From: Anaeromyxobacter dehalogenans 2CP-1
GTDB lineage: Bacteria; Myxococcota; Myxococcia; Myxococcales; Anaeromyxobacteraceae
NCBI RefSeq assembly: GCF_000022145.1
Contig: NC_011891.1
Coordinates: 682,001-746,000 of the forward strand
Direction of reading: 5' to 3'
DNA: 64,000 bases
The notes beneath the pieces were generated by a model. That model searched no databases, was not told the DNA's origin, and was given only the letters and a program-made list of their open reading frames with translations. The position numbers and the translations under genes were made by a program. Shown piece by piece: positions 1 to 9,950 of the stretch; positions within the stretch are counted from its first letter, which is position 1, and every line of letters starts with the position of its first letter.

Positions 1-248
1 CCGAGAAGCGTGTCTTCATCGTCCAGAAGAGCGAGCTCGAGCTCGCCGGCGATCGGTACGCCGAGCTGCGCCGCCGCCACGAGGCGCTGCGCAAGGATCA
101 CGACGAGCTGGTCGAGGCCGTGCGCCAGGCCGCGCGCGAGGAGCGGCGCCTGACGCAGAAGGAGGCGGCCCGCGCCGAGGCGGCCACGCCGCCCGCCGCG
201 CCGGAGGGCGACGGCGAGGGCGAGCCGGGCGGCTCGACGGCGGCGTAG
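1..248 (+). CDS. 3' end of a coiled-coil protein of unknown function
   Basis: The reading frame is open from base 3 and stops with TAG at 246-248, giving about 81 C-terminal residues of a gene that begins outside the window. The visible part is rich in Glu, Arg and Ala with heptad-like spacing (RRRHEALRKDHDELVEAVRQ), so it is probably a coiled coil. It ends in a low-complexity Ala/Pro/Gly/Glu tail. I do not recognise the family and no function can be given. Codon third positions are strongly G/C like the neighbours. Confidence 0.6.
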   Translation, partial: EKRVFIVQKSELELAGDRYAELRRRHEALRKDHDELVEAVRQAAREERRLTQKEAARAEAATPPAAPEGDGEGEPGGSTAA

Positions 249-280
249 GGCAGCGGCACCGCGCGGCGCAGCCGCGCTCG

Positions 281-345
281 CGGGGCCCGCGCGCGCGGGC
301 GCGCGAGGTCACGGGAGCCGCGCAGCCAGGGGTGGGGCCCCGACG
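281..345 (-). repeat. Dispersed GC-rich intergenic repeat, copy 1
   Basis: The reverse complement of this stretch resembles 11312-11371. Both carry the core CCGTGACCTCGCGCGCCCGC followed by GCGCGGG, with a GGGGCCC-type block upstream. The best part aligns over about 35 bases with few mismatches and similarity is weaker over about 65 bases. It lies between two genes and encodes nothing I can support. Confidence 0.5.
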
Positions 346-355
346 CGCTTTGCTC

Positions 356-376
356 GGCGGGGCGGCACGCCCCGCC
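356..376. terminator. Hairpin between convergent genes
   Basis: A perfect 9-bp inverted repeat (GGCGGGGCG, three-base loop, CGCCCCGCC) sits just before the end of the minus-strand gene at 383 and after the plus-strand gene ending at 248. It has no T-tract on either side, so it is a terminator-like hairpin rather than a classic intrinsic terminator. Confidence 0.4.
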
Positions 377-382
377 ATCCGT

Positions 383-1009
383 TCATTCGGCGTTGGCCAG
401 AACCTTGTACAACGGCGCCAGATCGCGGAACACGCCCAGCAGGTCGCCCAGCGCGATGCTCCGCGCCTCCTCCTGCGTCCACGCGATCCCGAGGTCGAGG
501 CCCGCGCCGCCGGGCGCGAGCGCCTCGCCCATCTCCAGCCAGAACGCGGTCGAGTGGGCCGGGGCGAGCTCGGGCAACTCCTCGTGGTTCCAGTCCAGGA
601 ACTCGCGGAGCTTCCGGAACGGCTTCCCCTTGCGCGCCAGGTTGGTGGCCTCGCGCTCGAGCGCGCGCTGCATGCCGGTGCGCCGCGGCGAGTCGCCCCG
701 CACGCCCACCCGGGCGTGCAGGTGCTCGCGGGTCATGACCACGGCGAGGAAGGCGAGCCCACGGTAGCCCTTCGGGCTGTCGGAGAAGGCGACCAGCACC
801 TCCTCGGGCGCGGCGTTGCGGCGGCGCGGCAGCTTCCCCGGGTGGACGAACAGCTCCTTGCCGGCGACGCGCGCGAGGCCCGAGCTGCACTGGGCGCCCA
901 GGGCGAGGAGCTTCGGCTGGAGCTCCTCCTCGAGGGCCCGGGCGCGCTCGTCGGGATCGCCGAGCTCGAACAGCGCGAAGTCGGGTGGACCGAGTCCCAG
1001 CCCTGCCAT
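383..1009 (-). CDS. DUF1054 / UPF0637 family protein
   Basis: About 208 residues. The segments DFALFELGDPDERARALEEE, QPKLLALG, KELFVHPGKLPRRRNAAPEE, VAFSDSPKGYRGLAF and the ending LAPLYKVL resemble the YktB-type DUF1054 family as I remember it. That family has no assigned reaction; members are small soluble proteins. I chose the ATG at 1009 because the family similarity starts there. A GTG at 1051 would add 14 residues with no recognisable content. The gene diverges from the WYL gene at 1090, so the two may share a control region. Function is unknown. Confidence 0.65.
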   Translation of the reverse strand: MAGLGLGPPDFALFELGDPDERARALEEELQPKLLALGAQCSSGLARVAGKELFVHPGKLPRRRNAAPEEVLVAFSDSPKGYRGLAFLAVVMTREHLHARVGVRGDSPRRTGMQRALEREATNLARKGKPFRKLREFLDWNHEELPELAPAHSTAFWLEMGEALAPGGAGLDLGIAWTQEEARSIALGDLLGVFRDLAPLYKVLANAE

Positions 1010-1089
1010 CAGCACGCTCCCGCGCTCCCGGGGGAACCGCCAGTTTAGCACATTGACTGGCCGGGCGGGCTCTGCGACGTTCTCGCGCG

Positions 1090-2090
<1,001 letters not shown>

Positions 2091-2094
<4 letters not shown>

Positions 2095-3185
2095 GCGCCG
2101 CCGGGTCGCGGCGCCGTCCCGCCGGGGCGCGGGCGAAGGCGCCCACGAAGGCGGCGGCCGCCAAGGCGCCGCCGGCGGCGAAGCCGGCCCGCGGTGCCGC
2201 GCGCGCCGCCCCCCGTCCCTCCGCCCGCGCGCCCGCCGCGCCGAAGAAGGCCGACCCGCGCGACCGGCTCCGCCGCGTGCTGTTCCTCGTGCCCTACGCG
2301 GTCCGCCACCCGGGCATCCCGGTGCGCGACCTGGCGCGGCGCTGCGGCTGCACCGAGAAGGAGCTGCTCGAGGACCTCGACTTCCTGCTCGAGGTCGGCT
2401 CGCCCCCGTTCGCCCCCGACGACTTCCTCGACCTCTACGTCGAGGGCGACCGCGTCTACGTGGCGCTGCACCAGAGCTTCTCGCGCCCGCCGCGGTTCAC
2501 CGAGAGCGAAGCCGCCGCGCTCGCCGCGGCCGCGGCCGCGCTGGGCGGCGAGGGGCGCGAGCGCGCCGTGAAGGCGCTCCGCGACTCGGTCCCCCGCGAC
2601 CGGCGCGCCAGCTTCGACGAGCTGGTGGAGCGCATCTACGCCGGCGCCCCCCCGGCGCGGGACTCGGTGCTGGGCCGGCTCCAGCGCGCCATCGCCGAGC
2701 GGCGCGCGGTGCGCCTCGCCTACCACTCCGCCTCGCGCGACGCCGAGACCGACCGGACCGTGCGCCCGTACACGCTCGCGCAGCGCTTCGGCCACTGGTA
2801 CCTGTACGGGCACGACGCCGAGCGGGGGAAGGCGCTCGCCTTCCGCCTCGACCGGATCCGGGAGTGCACCTTGCTGCCGGAGCGCTTCGAGCCGCCCACC
2901 GAGGCCGAGCTGGCCAGGGCCCGCCTGTTCTCCGAGGCGGCCGGCGAGCCCGTGCGGATCCGGCTCGGCGCGCAGGCGGCGCCCTGGGCGGTGTCGCGTC
3001 CCGGCATCTCGCTGGTGGAGCGGACGCCGGGCGGCGGGGCCGTGGTGGAGGTGGCCGGCGCCGGGAACGACTGGGCCACCCGGTTCGCGCTCTCGCTGGG
3101 TGGCGGCGCCGAGGTGGTCGCGCCGGCCGCCGCGCGCCGCGCGTTCGCCGAGACGGTGCGTCGCACGCTGGCGCGCTACCGCTGA
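2091..3185 (+). CDS. WYL-domain transcriptional regulator (second of a tandem pair)
   Basis: 364 residues from a GTG that overlaps the stop of the preceding WYL gene. Residues 1-55 are a basic Ala/Lys/Pro-rich tail, possibly DNA-binding. A helix-turn-helix follows (VRDLARRCGCTEKELLEDLD), then the WYL domain with AERRAVRLAYHSAS, RTVRPYTLAQRFGHWYLYGH and AFRLDRIRE. The motif here is a clear W-Y-L. The tandem arrangement matches PafB/PafC-like pairs. The lysine-rich N-terminal tail is unusual for the family and recalls the AT-hook or histone-like tails found in myxobacterial regulators. Alternative starts inside the tail are possible because the conserved part begins near residue 55. Confidence 0.85.
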
Positions 3186-3346
3186 CGCGCCGGGTGCGTC
3201 CGGCACGCACCGTGCGGGGTGGGGCCGCTGTCCCGGGAACGAATGACCCAGGGTCGCGCGACGGCCCTGGGATCCCTCCGGAAAACACGGGCCGGCGCCC
3301 GGCACGCGGCACGCAACGCGCCAACGGCAGGGGGCTGGAGGACGCC

Positions 3347-3754
3347 GTGGCGCAGGTTCTCATCGTGGACGACACCGACATCGTGCGGCGCGCCATCGAG
3401 CTGGCGCTCCGCCGGATGGGACACGTCGCGGTGTCGACCTGCGACGCCGCCGAGGCGCTCGTCCTCGCGCGGCGGAACCCGCCCGACCTCGCGCTGCTCG
3501 ACTTCCGCATGCCCGGCATGGACGGCGCCACCCTGTTCCAGGAGCTGCGCGCCGCGCTCGGCGAGCGGTGCCCGCGGGTGCTGTTCGTGTCGGCGTCGCC
3601 GCCCGACGAGGTGGCGCGCGAGGTGGAGCGGATCGCGCCGGCGGCCGGGTACGTGCGGAAGCCCTTCCACCTCGACGATCTGGTCCGCGCCGTGGCCGAG
3701 GCGCTCGAGCCCGCCGGACCGACGCGACCCGCGCTGGCGGAAGGTGCGCCGTAG
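3347..3754 (+). CDS. Single-domain response regulator (CheY-like receiver)
   Basis: 135 residues from a GTG preceded by GGAGGA. It is a complete receiver domain: acidic pair D8/D9, phosphoacceptor D52 in LLDFRMPGMDG, S82 at the switch position and K105 in the loop before the last helix. A short Pro-rich tail ends the protein. There is no output domain, so it must act by protein-protein contact, for example in a phosphorelay or chemotaxis-like path. No kinase is adjacent; the WYL genes upstream are 160 bases away and the next gene is convergent. Cognate kinase unknown. Confidence 0.85.
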   Translation: MAQVLIVDDTDIVRRAIELALRRMGHVAVSTCDAAEALVLARRNPPDLALLDFRMPGMDGATLFQELRAALGERCPRVLFVSASPPDEVAREVERIAPAAGYVRKPFHLDDLVRAVAEALEPAGPTRPALAEGAP

Positions 3755-3766
3755 GCGCGACCCGCG

Positions 3767-4648
3767 TCACCGCCTCCGCGTCCACTCCAGGTAGAGGTCG
3801 GCGAGCGCCGCGACGTCCTGGTCCCCGCGGCCGGCCTCGGTCGCGGCGGCCATCAGCTCGCGGACCGCCTCGCTGACCGGGACCTGCGCGCCCAGCTCGG
3901 CCGCGGCCTCCTGCGCGAGGCGCTGGTCCTTCTCCGCGAGCGCGATGCGGAACCGCGGCGCCCAGTCCTTCTTCTGCACCAGCTCGCCCTTCATGAGGTA
4001 GAGCGGCGAGTGGAAGGCGGACGCCTGCAGCACCTCCACCAGGCGCGACGGCTCGACGCCGCCCGCGGAGGCGAGCGCCACCGCCTCGCCGAACGCGGTC
4101 ATCATCGCGCCGCCGACCGCGTTCACGCACAGCTTCATCAGCGCGGCCTGCGCCGGGTCGTCAAGCTCGAACAGCCGGGCCGAGATCGCGTGGAGCGCCG
4201 GGCGGAGCCGCTCGCGGGCCGGACCGGGGCCGCCCGCCACCAGCACGACCTGCGCCTGCTCCGCGGCCGTCTTCGAGCCGAGCACCGGGCAGGCGACGAA
4301 GCGCGCGCCCCGCGCGTCCGCGCGGGCGGCGACCGCGCGGGCGGAGGTGACGCCCGCGGTGGTGAGGTCCACCAGCACGTCGCCCTCGCGCAGCCCGGCG
4401 AGCACGCCGTCGGGCCCGTCGAGGACCGCGTCGAGCGCGCGCTCGTCGGACACGCAGGTGAACACCGCGTCCCTGCCGCTCGCGCACTCGCGCGGCGTGG
4501 CGGCGCGCTTCGCGCCCCTGGACACGAGGTGATCCGCCCGGGCCGGCGTGCGGTTCCAGACCGCGAGCTCGTGGCCAGCGCGGCGCAGGTTGTTGGCGAT
4601 GGGCTCGCCCATCGTCCCGAGGCCGATGAAGCCGATCCGCAAGCGCAT
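3767..4648 (-). CDS. NAD(P)-dependent beta-hydroxyacid dehydrogenase family oxidoreductase
   Basis: 293 residues, the usual length of the 3-hydroxyisobutyrate dehydrogenase / glyoxylate-succinic semialdehyde reductase family. The Rossmann motif GFIGLGTMG is at 6-14 with NRT following beta-2, consistent with NADPH preference (R33). The substrate-site segment is LVDLTTAGVTSARAV, where the usual D-x-S-T is D-L-T-T. The catalytic lysine is K172 with N176 in KLCVNAVGG. Members reduce small semialdehydes or oxidise beta-hydroxy acids; the substrate cannot be read from the sequence. The gene stands alone, convergent with the receiver gene and divergent from the FAD protein. Confidence 0.8.
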   Translation of the reverse strand: MRLRIGFIGLGTMGEPIANNLRRAGHELAVWNRTPARADHLVSRGAKRAATPRECASGRDAVFTCVSDERALDAVLDGPDGVLAGLREGDVLVDLTTAGVTSARAVAARADARGARFVACPVLGSKTAAEQAQVVLVAGGPGPARERLRPALHAISARLFELDDPAQAALMKLCVNAVGGAMMTAFGEAVALASAGGVEPSRLVEVLQASAFHSPLYLMKGELVQKKDWAPRFRIALAEKDQRLAQEAAAELGAQVPVSEAVRELMAAATEAGRGDQDVAALADLYLEWTRRR

Positions 4649-4821
4649 CCGGGATCTCTAGATCAATCGAACGGCCCCGGCCAGCGCGGCGGAGCGCCGC
4701 GCGGGCGCGCCCCGCGGCCGTGCGGGAGGCCGGCGAAAAGCCCTCTGGCGCGTCGCGGCGTTCTCTGCGAGGCTTCCTCGTCCTCTCGGCGGGGACGTCA
4801 CGCAGCGGAAGGTCCATCGAC

Positions 4822-6027
4822 ATGGCAGACGTCATCGTGGTCGGCGCGGGCATCAGCGGGCTCGCGTTCGCCTGGAAGGCCGGGCAGGCGGGCAAGCAGG
4901 TGCTGGTCCTGGAGCGCGACCGGCGCGTCGGCGGCTGCCTGCACTCCGAGCGGCGCCCCGACGGCTACTGGTTCGAGATGGGCGCGCACACCGTCTACAA
5001 CAGCTACGGCGCGTTCCTGGACATCGCGGTGGGCGGCGGCGTGGCCGGAAAGATCGTCCAGCGCGGCCCGGCCCGCGCCAGCTTCGGGCTGCTGCGCGAC
5101 GGGACCTATCGCTGGCTCACCCCGCCCAAGGTCCTGCTCCAGCTGAGCTGGCTCGAGGCCGCGGTGCACTTCCCCGCCGGCATCTTCCGCAAGAAGGAGG
5201 GGGAGACCGTCTACTCGTACTACTCGCGGCTGCTCGGCCGCGGGAACTACGACCGCGTCATCTCGCCGTTCTTCGCCGCGGTGCCGTCGCAGAAGGCGGA
5301 CGGCTTCCCGCTGGAGGGCGCCGGCTCGCTGTTCAAGAAGCGGCCGCGGCGGGAGGAGTTCGTCCGCAGCTTCGGGTTCGACGGCGGCCTGCAGCTGGTG
5401 GCCGACGCGGCGGCCCGCTCGAAGGGCGTGACGGTGGAGACCGGGGTCGAGGTCCGCCGCGTGGCGCGCACCGCCGGCGGCTTCGCGGTGACCACCGCCG
5501 ACGGGCGCACGCTGGAGGCGCCGCTGGTGGCGGTCGCGGCGCCGCCCGACGCGGCGGCGGCCATGCTCGAGCAGGACTTCCACGAGCTCGCCACCGGGAT
5601 CCGCCGGGTCGGCACGGTCCGGGTGGACAGCATGGGCGTGGTCCTGCCGCGCGCCGAGTGCTGGATGCCGGAGTGCGCGTTCCTGGTGCCGGTGGACGAC
5701 CTGTTCTTCTCGTGCGTGACGCGCGACCCGTTCCCGGACCCGCGGATGCGCGCCTTCGCGTTCCACTTCCGCGACGGGACCTCGCGCGAGCAGCGCCTGA
5801 AGCGCATGAGCGAGGTGCTGCGCGTGCCGGTGGAGCGGCTGGGGACGCCGGTGGAGCGGCGGACCACGCTGCCGTCGCCGGCGCTGGGGCACGCGGACAT
5901 CGTGGCGGAGCTGGACCGCTGCCTGGCGGGCGGGAAGCTCGCCGTCACCGGCAACTACTTCGCCGGCCTCGCCATCGAGGACTGCGTGCTCCGCTCCAAC
6001 GAGGAGTGGAAGCGGGTGGCGGGGTAG
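4822..6027 (+). CDS. FAD-dependent amine-oxidase / protoporphyrinogen-oxidase-like protein
   Basis: 401 residues. The start ATG follows GGAAGG and is immediately followed by the dinucleotide-binding fold VIVVGAGISGLAFAWKAG with the acidic ERD at the end of beta-2 and the RVGG motif. EMGAHTVYN matches the second conserved motif of the flavin amine-oxidase fold, and a C-terminal FAD segment is seen in VTGNYFAGLAIEDCV. The family includes HemG/HemY-type protoporphyrinogen oxidases, carotenoid desaturases and amine oxidases. No other heme genes are nearby, so the substrate is left open. The frame extends upstream to 4720, but that part has no family similarity. Confidence 0.75.
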   Translation: MADVIVVGAGISGLAFAWKAGQAGKQVLVLERDRRVGGCLHSERRPDGYWFEMGAHTVYNSYGAFLDIAVGGGVAGKIVQRGPARASFGLLRDGTYRWLTPPKVLLQLSWLEAAVHFPAGIFRKKEGETVYSYYSRLLGRGNYDRVISPFFAAVPSQKADGFPLEGAGSLFKKRPRREEFVRSFGFDGGLQLVADAAARSKGVTVETGVEVRRVARTAGGFAVTTADGRTLEAPLVAVAAPPDAAAAMLEQDFHELATGIRRVGTVRVDSMGVVLPRAECWMPECAFLVPVDDLFFSCVTRDPFPDPRMRAFAFHFRDGTSREQRLKRMSEVLRVPVERLGTPVERRTTLPSPALGHADIVAELDRCLAGGKLAVTGNYFAGLAIEDCVLRSNEEWKRVAG

Positions 6028-6064
6028 CGCCGAGCCCGGTCGAGCGCGCGCGGTCCCGGCCTCG

Positions 6065-7114
6065 TCAGCGCCGCGCGCCGTCGAGCGGCGTCGGGTCGAG
6101 CACCAGGCCGAACAGCCACGCGTCGAGCCGCTCCTCGAAGCGGATGTTGAGATAGTCGTACCCGACGTGGCGCCGCACGAAGAGGCCCATCACCATGCCC
6201 TTCGGGTTGCGGGGCAGGATGGCCACCTCCGCCGACAGGTCGCCGAACGGGCCGCGCGCCGCCCCCAGGTGCACGTTGCCCGAGAGCGTGGCCCGCAGGC
6301 TGCTGTCCAGGTGGACCGTGCCGAGCAGCGGGACGCGCCGCGTGCGACCGCGCAGCACCAGCGCCTCCCACTCGGCCAGGTACCGGGCGTTCACCGGCCC
6401 GAAGCGGCGGCGCATGCCCTGCGGCATGCACGCGCCGAGGCCGCAGGCGACCTCGTACTCGAGCCCGCCGCCCACCGTGAGCGCCGAGGTGAACGCGCCG
6501 GGCTGGTCGCCGGTGCGGAGCAGGCGCAGGTACGCGCCGCCGGCGACGAAGTTCGTGGTGAAGCTGCCGTCGTCGAGGTTGAGCGCGGTGGAGGGCGGGT
6601 CGGTGGCCGGGGCGCACTCCCAGTCGCCGTCGCCCGGGCGGCGGACGTGCTCGTCGAGCGAGCACCCGCGCTGCCCGTTGGAGCGGTGGCCGCCGCCCAG
6701 CTCCAGCACCGCCATCCGCATCCAGGGCTGCGGCGCCGAGGGCGCGGGGCGCGCACCGGCCGGATCGAGATGGAAGAGCTGCAGCTTCGCGTGCGGCTCG
6801 TAGGTGGGCGTGCGCACCGGCGCCGAGTCGCCGCGCGACACGCGCAGCGTGGCCAGGAACGAGGCCGAGAGCGCGCTGGCCCACCCGCCCCGCTCGAAGA
6901 CGTCCGGGTCGTCGAGCCCGTTGTGCAGGAGCACGTGGAGGGCCGGCGCCGCCTCGAAGGACTGGCCGCTCGCCGTGGACGCGCCCACGTAGCTGCGCTC
7001 GAGCAGCATGGTGGGCTCGTCGGAGCGGGGCATGTGGGCGACGCAGCCGGACGTACCGGCGAGCAGCGCGGCCGCGACCAGGATGGCGGGCCGGGGGAGG
7101 GGGGGGCGGCGCAT
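6065..7114 (-). CDS. Outer-membrane lipoprotein, beta-barrel-like, with phospholipase-A1-like HxSNG motif
   Basis: 349 residues from the ATG at 7114. An N-terminal signal (AILVAAALLAG) ends in a lipobox-like TSGC with C24 as acylation site. The body has alternating hydrophobic/polar strands typical of an outer-membrane barrel. GGGHRSNGQRG at 141-151 resembles the His-x-Ser-Asn-Gly active-site segment of OMPLA (PldA). The second OMPLA active-site Asn, expected about 14 residues after the His, is not evident. It is either a diverged phospholipase-like protein or an unrelated barrel with a chance match. Two in-frame upstream starts would put the signal peptide internally and are less likely. Confidence 0.6.
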   Translation of the reverse strand: MRRPPLPRPAILVAAALLAGTSGCVAHMPRSDEPTMLLERSYVGASTASGQSFEAAPALHVLLHNGLDDPDVFERGGWASALSASFLATLRVSRGDSAPVRTPTYEPHAKLQLFHLDPAGARPAPSAPQPWMRMAVLELGGGHRSNGQRGCSLDEHVRRPGDGDWECAPATDPPSTALNLDDGSFTTNFVAGGAYLRLLRTGDQPGAFTSALTVGGGLEYEVACGLGACMPQGMRRRFGPVNARYLAEWEALVLRGRTRRVPLLGTVHLDSSLRATLSGNVHLGAARGPFGDLSAEVAILPRNPKGMVMGLFVRRHVGYDYLNIRFEERLDAWLFGLVLDPTPLDGARR

Positions 7115-7369
7115 GCCGGCACAACCTACGACGGGTGCGTGCGGCGGCAAAGCACGAGTTCGGGCCGCGCAGCGGTCCGGCGGCTCATGGCGCCTCCCGT
7201 TCGCGTGGGGCCCGTCGCGAGGCACACGATGGCGTCGCCGAGCCGGGCACACGAGGACCGAGCAGCGCAGGCGTGCCCCTGGGCACGTCGAGCAGCGCAG
7301 GGACGAGTCTGCCCGGCGCAGGCAGCCAGCGTGCGCCGCAGCAGGGCTCCACGTGAATGGGCGGCGCTG

Positions 7370-7852
7370 TCAGTGGGTCCGCTCGCCGCCCTCGCCGGCC
7401 AGCGCGGAGGGGGTGCCGAGCAGCTCCGCCAGCCGCGCCGCGAGCCGCCGCGGGCGCAGCTCGCCGGCGGGCGCGACGAAGATGGTGTCGTCGCCGGCGA
7501 TGGTGCCGAGCACCTCCGGCGGCTGGGCCAGGTCGATGGCGCGCGCGATGGCGGGCGCGCTGCCGGGGTGGGTGCGGATGACCACCATGGACGCGTTCGC
7601 GGCGATGCTGCTCACCAGGCCGCGCAGCGCGGCCAGGCCGCCGTCGGCGCCGTCGGCGCCCAGCTCGTACACCGCGCCCTCCGGCCCGGAGACGCGGCGC
7701 GCGCCCAGCCGGGCGAGGTCGCGCGAGAGCGTCGCCTGGGTGGCGCGGAAGCCGGCCCGCTCCAGCGCGGCGAGCAGCTCCTCCTGCGTCCCGATGCGGC
7801 GGGCGCGGATGATGCGGGCGACGGCGTCGCGGCGGCGGTCGGCGGAGGTCAT
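7370..7852 (-). CDS. argR: Arginine repressor ArgR
   Basis: 160 residues, normal for ArgR/AhrC. The N-terminal winged helix is visible in IGTQEELLAALERAGFRATQ followed by ATLSRDLARLGARRV. The C-terminal oligomerisation and arginine-binding domain shows VVIRTHPGSAPAIARAID and GTIAGDDTIFVAP, which contains the GDDT arginine contact. It is the last gene of the arg operon; its ATG overlaps the argJB stop (ATGA). ArgR hexamers bind palindromic ARG boxes when arginine is present; such a box lies in front of argC, so the operon is probably autoregulated. Confidence 0.93.
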   Translation of the reverse strand: MTSADRRRDAVARIIRARRIGTQEELLAALERAGFRATQATLSRDLARLGARRVSGPEGAVYELGADGADGGLAALRGLVSSIAANASMVVIRTHPGSAPAIARAIDLAQPPEVLGTIAGDDTIFVAPAGELRPRRLAARLAELLGTPSALAGEGGERTH

Positions 7853-9948
7853 TCGGCGGTGAGGAGCGAGCCCACCCCGCGGTCGGTGAAGAGCTCGGCG
7901 ATGACGGTGTGCGGCTGCCGGCCGTCGAGGACGTGCACCCGGCCCACCCCGCCGCGGAGCGCGGTCTGGATGGCCCAGGCCTTCCACTTCATCCCGCCGG
8001 TGATGGCGCCCGCCTGGATGCGGCGGTCGAGGTCGGCGAGCGTGAGCTGGCGGACCAGCTGCCCGTCGGGCGCCGACTCCAGCACCCCGGCGACGTCGGT
8101 CAGGTAGATGAGCTTCGGCGCCCCGAGCGCCACCGCGATGGCCGCGGCGACGTCGTCGGCGTTGATCGACAGGCCGGTGCCGTCGTCGGTGAGGCCGATG
8201 GGCGAGATCACCGGGACGTAGCCGCCGTCCAGGAACATGCGCAGGAACTGGGTGTTCACCTGCACCACCTCGCCCACGTAGCCGAGGTCGCGGCCGGACT
8301 CGTGCACCGCCTTGCGCGCCCGGAGCAGCTGCCCGTCCTTGCCGGACAGGCCCACCGCGCCGGCGCTGCGCGCGTTGAGCAGCGCCACCAGCTCCTGGTT
8401 CACCTTGCCGGTGAGCACCATCTCCACCACCGGCAGGCTCTGCGCGTCGGTGATGCGCATGCCGTCCACGAACTCGCTGCGCTCGCCCAGCTTCTCGAGC
8501 GTGCGGGTGATCTCCGGCGCGCCGCCGTGCACCACCACCGGCTTCAGCCCGACCTTCTTCAGCAGCGTCACGTCCTCGGCGAACGCGGCCTTCAGGCTGT
8601 CCTTCACCATGGCGGCGCCGCCGTACTTGATGACCGCCACCTGCCCGGAGAACGCGGCGATGTACTTCAGCGCCTCGGCGAGCAGGGTCCGCTTGAACGC
8701 CGGGCTGTAGTTGGAGACGCGGTCGTCCTTGCCGACGCCGCCGTCGGGCCGCTGCACGATGAGCGAGGTGTAGTCGGCGTTGATCTTGACGTAGTCGTAG
8801 GAGAGATCGCAGCCCCAGGCCACCGCGCGCGCGGTCCCGTCGGCGAGCTCGACCAGCACGTCGATGCGGCTGTCGCGCATGCGCGTCCGGAGCCCCTCGC
8901 GATCCAGCTCGACCGGCGCGCCGCCCTCGAACACCGTCACGCCCTGCAGCACCACCCGCGCCCGGTACGGGTCGATGGGGTAGTTCATGGCGCCGGCGCG
9001 CGCGCCCACCGTGGCGAGCACGCGGCCCCAGTTCGGATCGGCCCCGAACAGCGCCGCCTTCACCAGCGGCGAGGAGGCGACGGCGCGGGCGCAGTCGCGT
9101 GCCGCCTCGTCCGACGGGGCGCCGGACACCACCACCTCCACCAGCTTGGTGGCGCCCTCGCCGTCGGCCGCCATGGCGCGGGCCATCTCCTCCAGCAGGT
9201 CGGTGAGCGCGGTCTCCAGGCGATCCAGGTCCGGCCCCGGGTCGGAGATGCGCGGGTTGCCGGCCAGCCCGTTCGCGAGCGCGTAGACCGTGTCGTTGGT
9301 GGACATCTCGCCGTCCACCGTCACCATGTGCAGCGTCCGCTCCACCGCCCGTGCCAGCGCGTCCTGCAGCGCGCGCGGCGTCACCGCCGCGTCGGTGACG
9401 AGCAGGCAGATCGTGGTCGCGAGCTGCGGCGCGAGCATGCCCGAGCCCTTGCAGATCGCGGTCACGATGGCGGTCTTCCCGCCCAGCGTCACCTCGCGCG
9501 CGGCCATCTTCGGCCGCGTGTCGGTGGTCATGATCGCCTCGGCGGCGAGATCCGGGTGGTCGCCGAGCTGGTCCACCAGCGCCGGCAGCGCGGTGACCAC
9601 CTTCATGGCGGGCAGCCGCGCGCCGATGACGCCGGTGGACGCGGTGAGCACCGCGCGCTTCTGGAGCCCGAGCGCGTCGGCCACCGCGGCGCGGATCACG
9701 GTGACGTCGTCGAGGCCGGCCGGGCCGGTGAGCGCGTTCGCGTTCCCGGAGTTCACCACGATGGCGCGGATGCCCTCGGCCGGCACGCGCGTGCGCGCGT
9801 CGATGACCGGCGCGGCGGCGGCGCGGTTGATGGTGAACAGGCCGGCCGCGGCGGCCGGGTGGTCGGAGACGACGAGCGCGAGGTCGCGGCGCTGCGGCTT
9901 CAGCCCGCACGCCACCCCGCCGAACCGGAAGCCCTTCGGGATCCTCAC
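7849..9948 (-). CDS. argJ: ArgJ-ArgB fusion: glutamate N-acetyltransferase / acetylglutamate kinase
   Basis: 699 residues in one uninterrupted frame from a GTG two bases after argC. Residues 1-393 are ArgJ, which recycles the acetyl group from acetylornithine to glutamate. KGSG at 167-170 precedes the A177/T178 autocleavage site, whose Thr becomes the nucleophile. ArgJ normally ends near INADYTS (389-395). Instead of stopping, a 20-residue linker leads into ArgB (about 412-699), which phosphorylates N-acetylglutamate. KYGGAAM at 441-447 is its phosphate-binding lysine segment, with VVHGGAPEI and SINADDVAAAIA further on. A GTG at codon 398 exists but has no ribosome site, so a true fusion is favoured. 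Cleavage at T178 would leave ArgB attached to the ArgJ beta chain. Confidence 0.92.
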   Translation of the reverse strand: MRIPKGFRFGGVACGLKPQRRDLALVVSDHPAAAAGLFTINRAAAAPVIDARTRVPAEGIRAIVVNSGNANALTGPAGLDDVTVIRAAVADALGLQKRAVLTASTGVIGARLPAMKVVTALPALVDQLGDHPDLAAEAIMTTDTRPKMAAREVTLGGKTAIVTAICKGSGMLAPQLATTICLLVTDAAVTPRALQDALARAVERTLHMVTVDGEMSTNDTVYALANGLAGNPRISDPGPDLDRLETALTDLLEEMARAMAADGEGATKLVEVVVSGAPSDEAARDCARAVASSPLVKAALFGADPNWGRVLATVGARAGAMNYPIDPYRARVVLQGVTVFEGGAPVELDREGLRTRMRDSRIDVLVELADGTARAVAWGCDLSYDYVKINADYTSLIVQRPDGGVGKDDRVSNYSPAFKRTLLAEALKYIAAFSGQVAVIKYGGAAMVKDSLKAAFAEDVTLLKKVGLKPVVVHGGAPEITRTLEKLGERSEFVDGMRITDAQSLPVVEMVLTGKVNQELVALLNARSAGAVGLSGKDGQLLRARKAVHESGRDLGYVGEVVQVNTQFLRMFLDGGYVPVISPIGLTDDGTGLSINADDVAAAIAVALGAPKLIYLTDVAGVLESAPDGQLVRQLTLADLDRRIQAGAITGGMKWKAWAIQTALRGGVGRVHVLDGRQPHTVIAELFTDRGVGSLLTAE

Positions 9949-9950
9949 CG

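Noticed and set aside
7258-7315. Direct repeat CGAGCAGCGCAGG, two copies about 33 bases apart
   Set aside because: It could be an operator before the lipoprotein gene, but with two short GC-rich copies and no promoter it cannot be told from chance.
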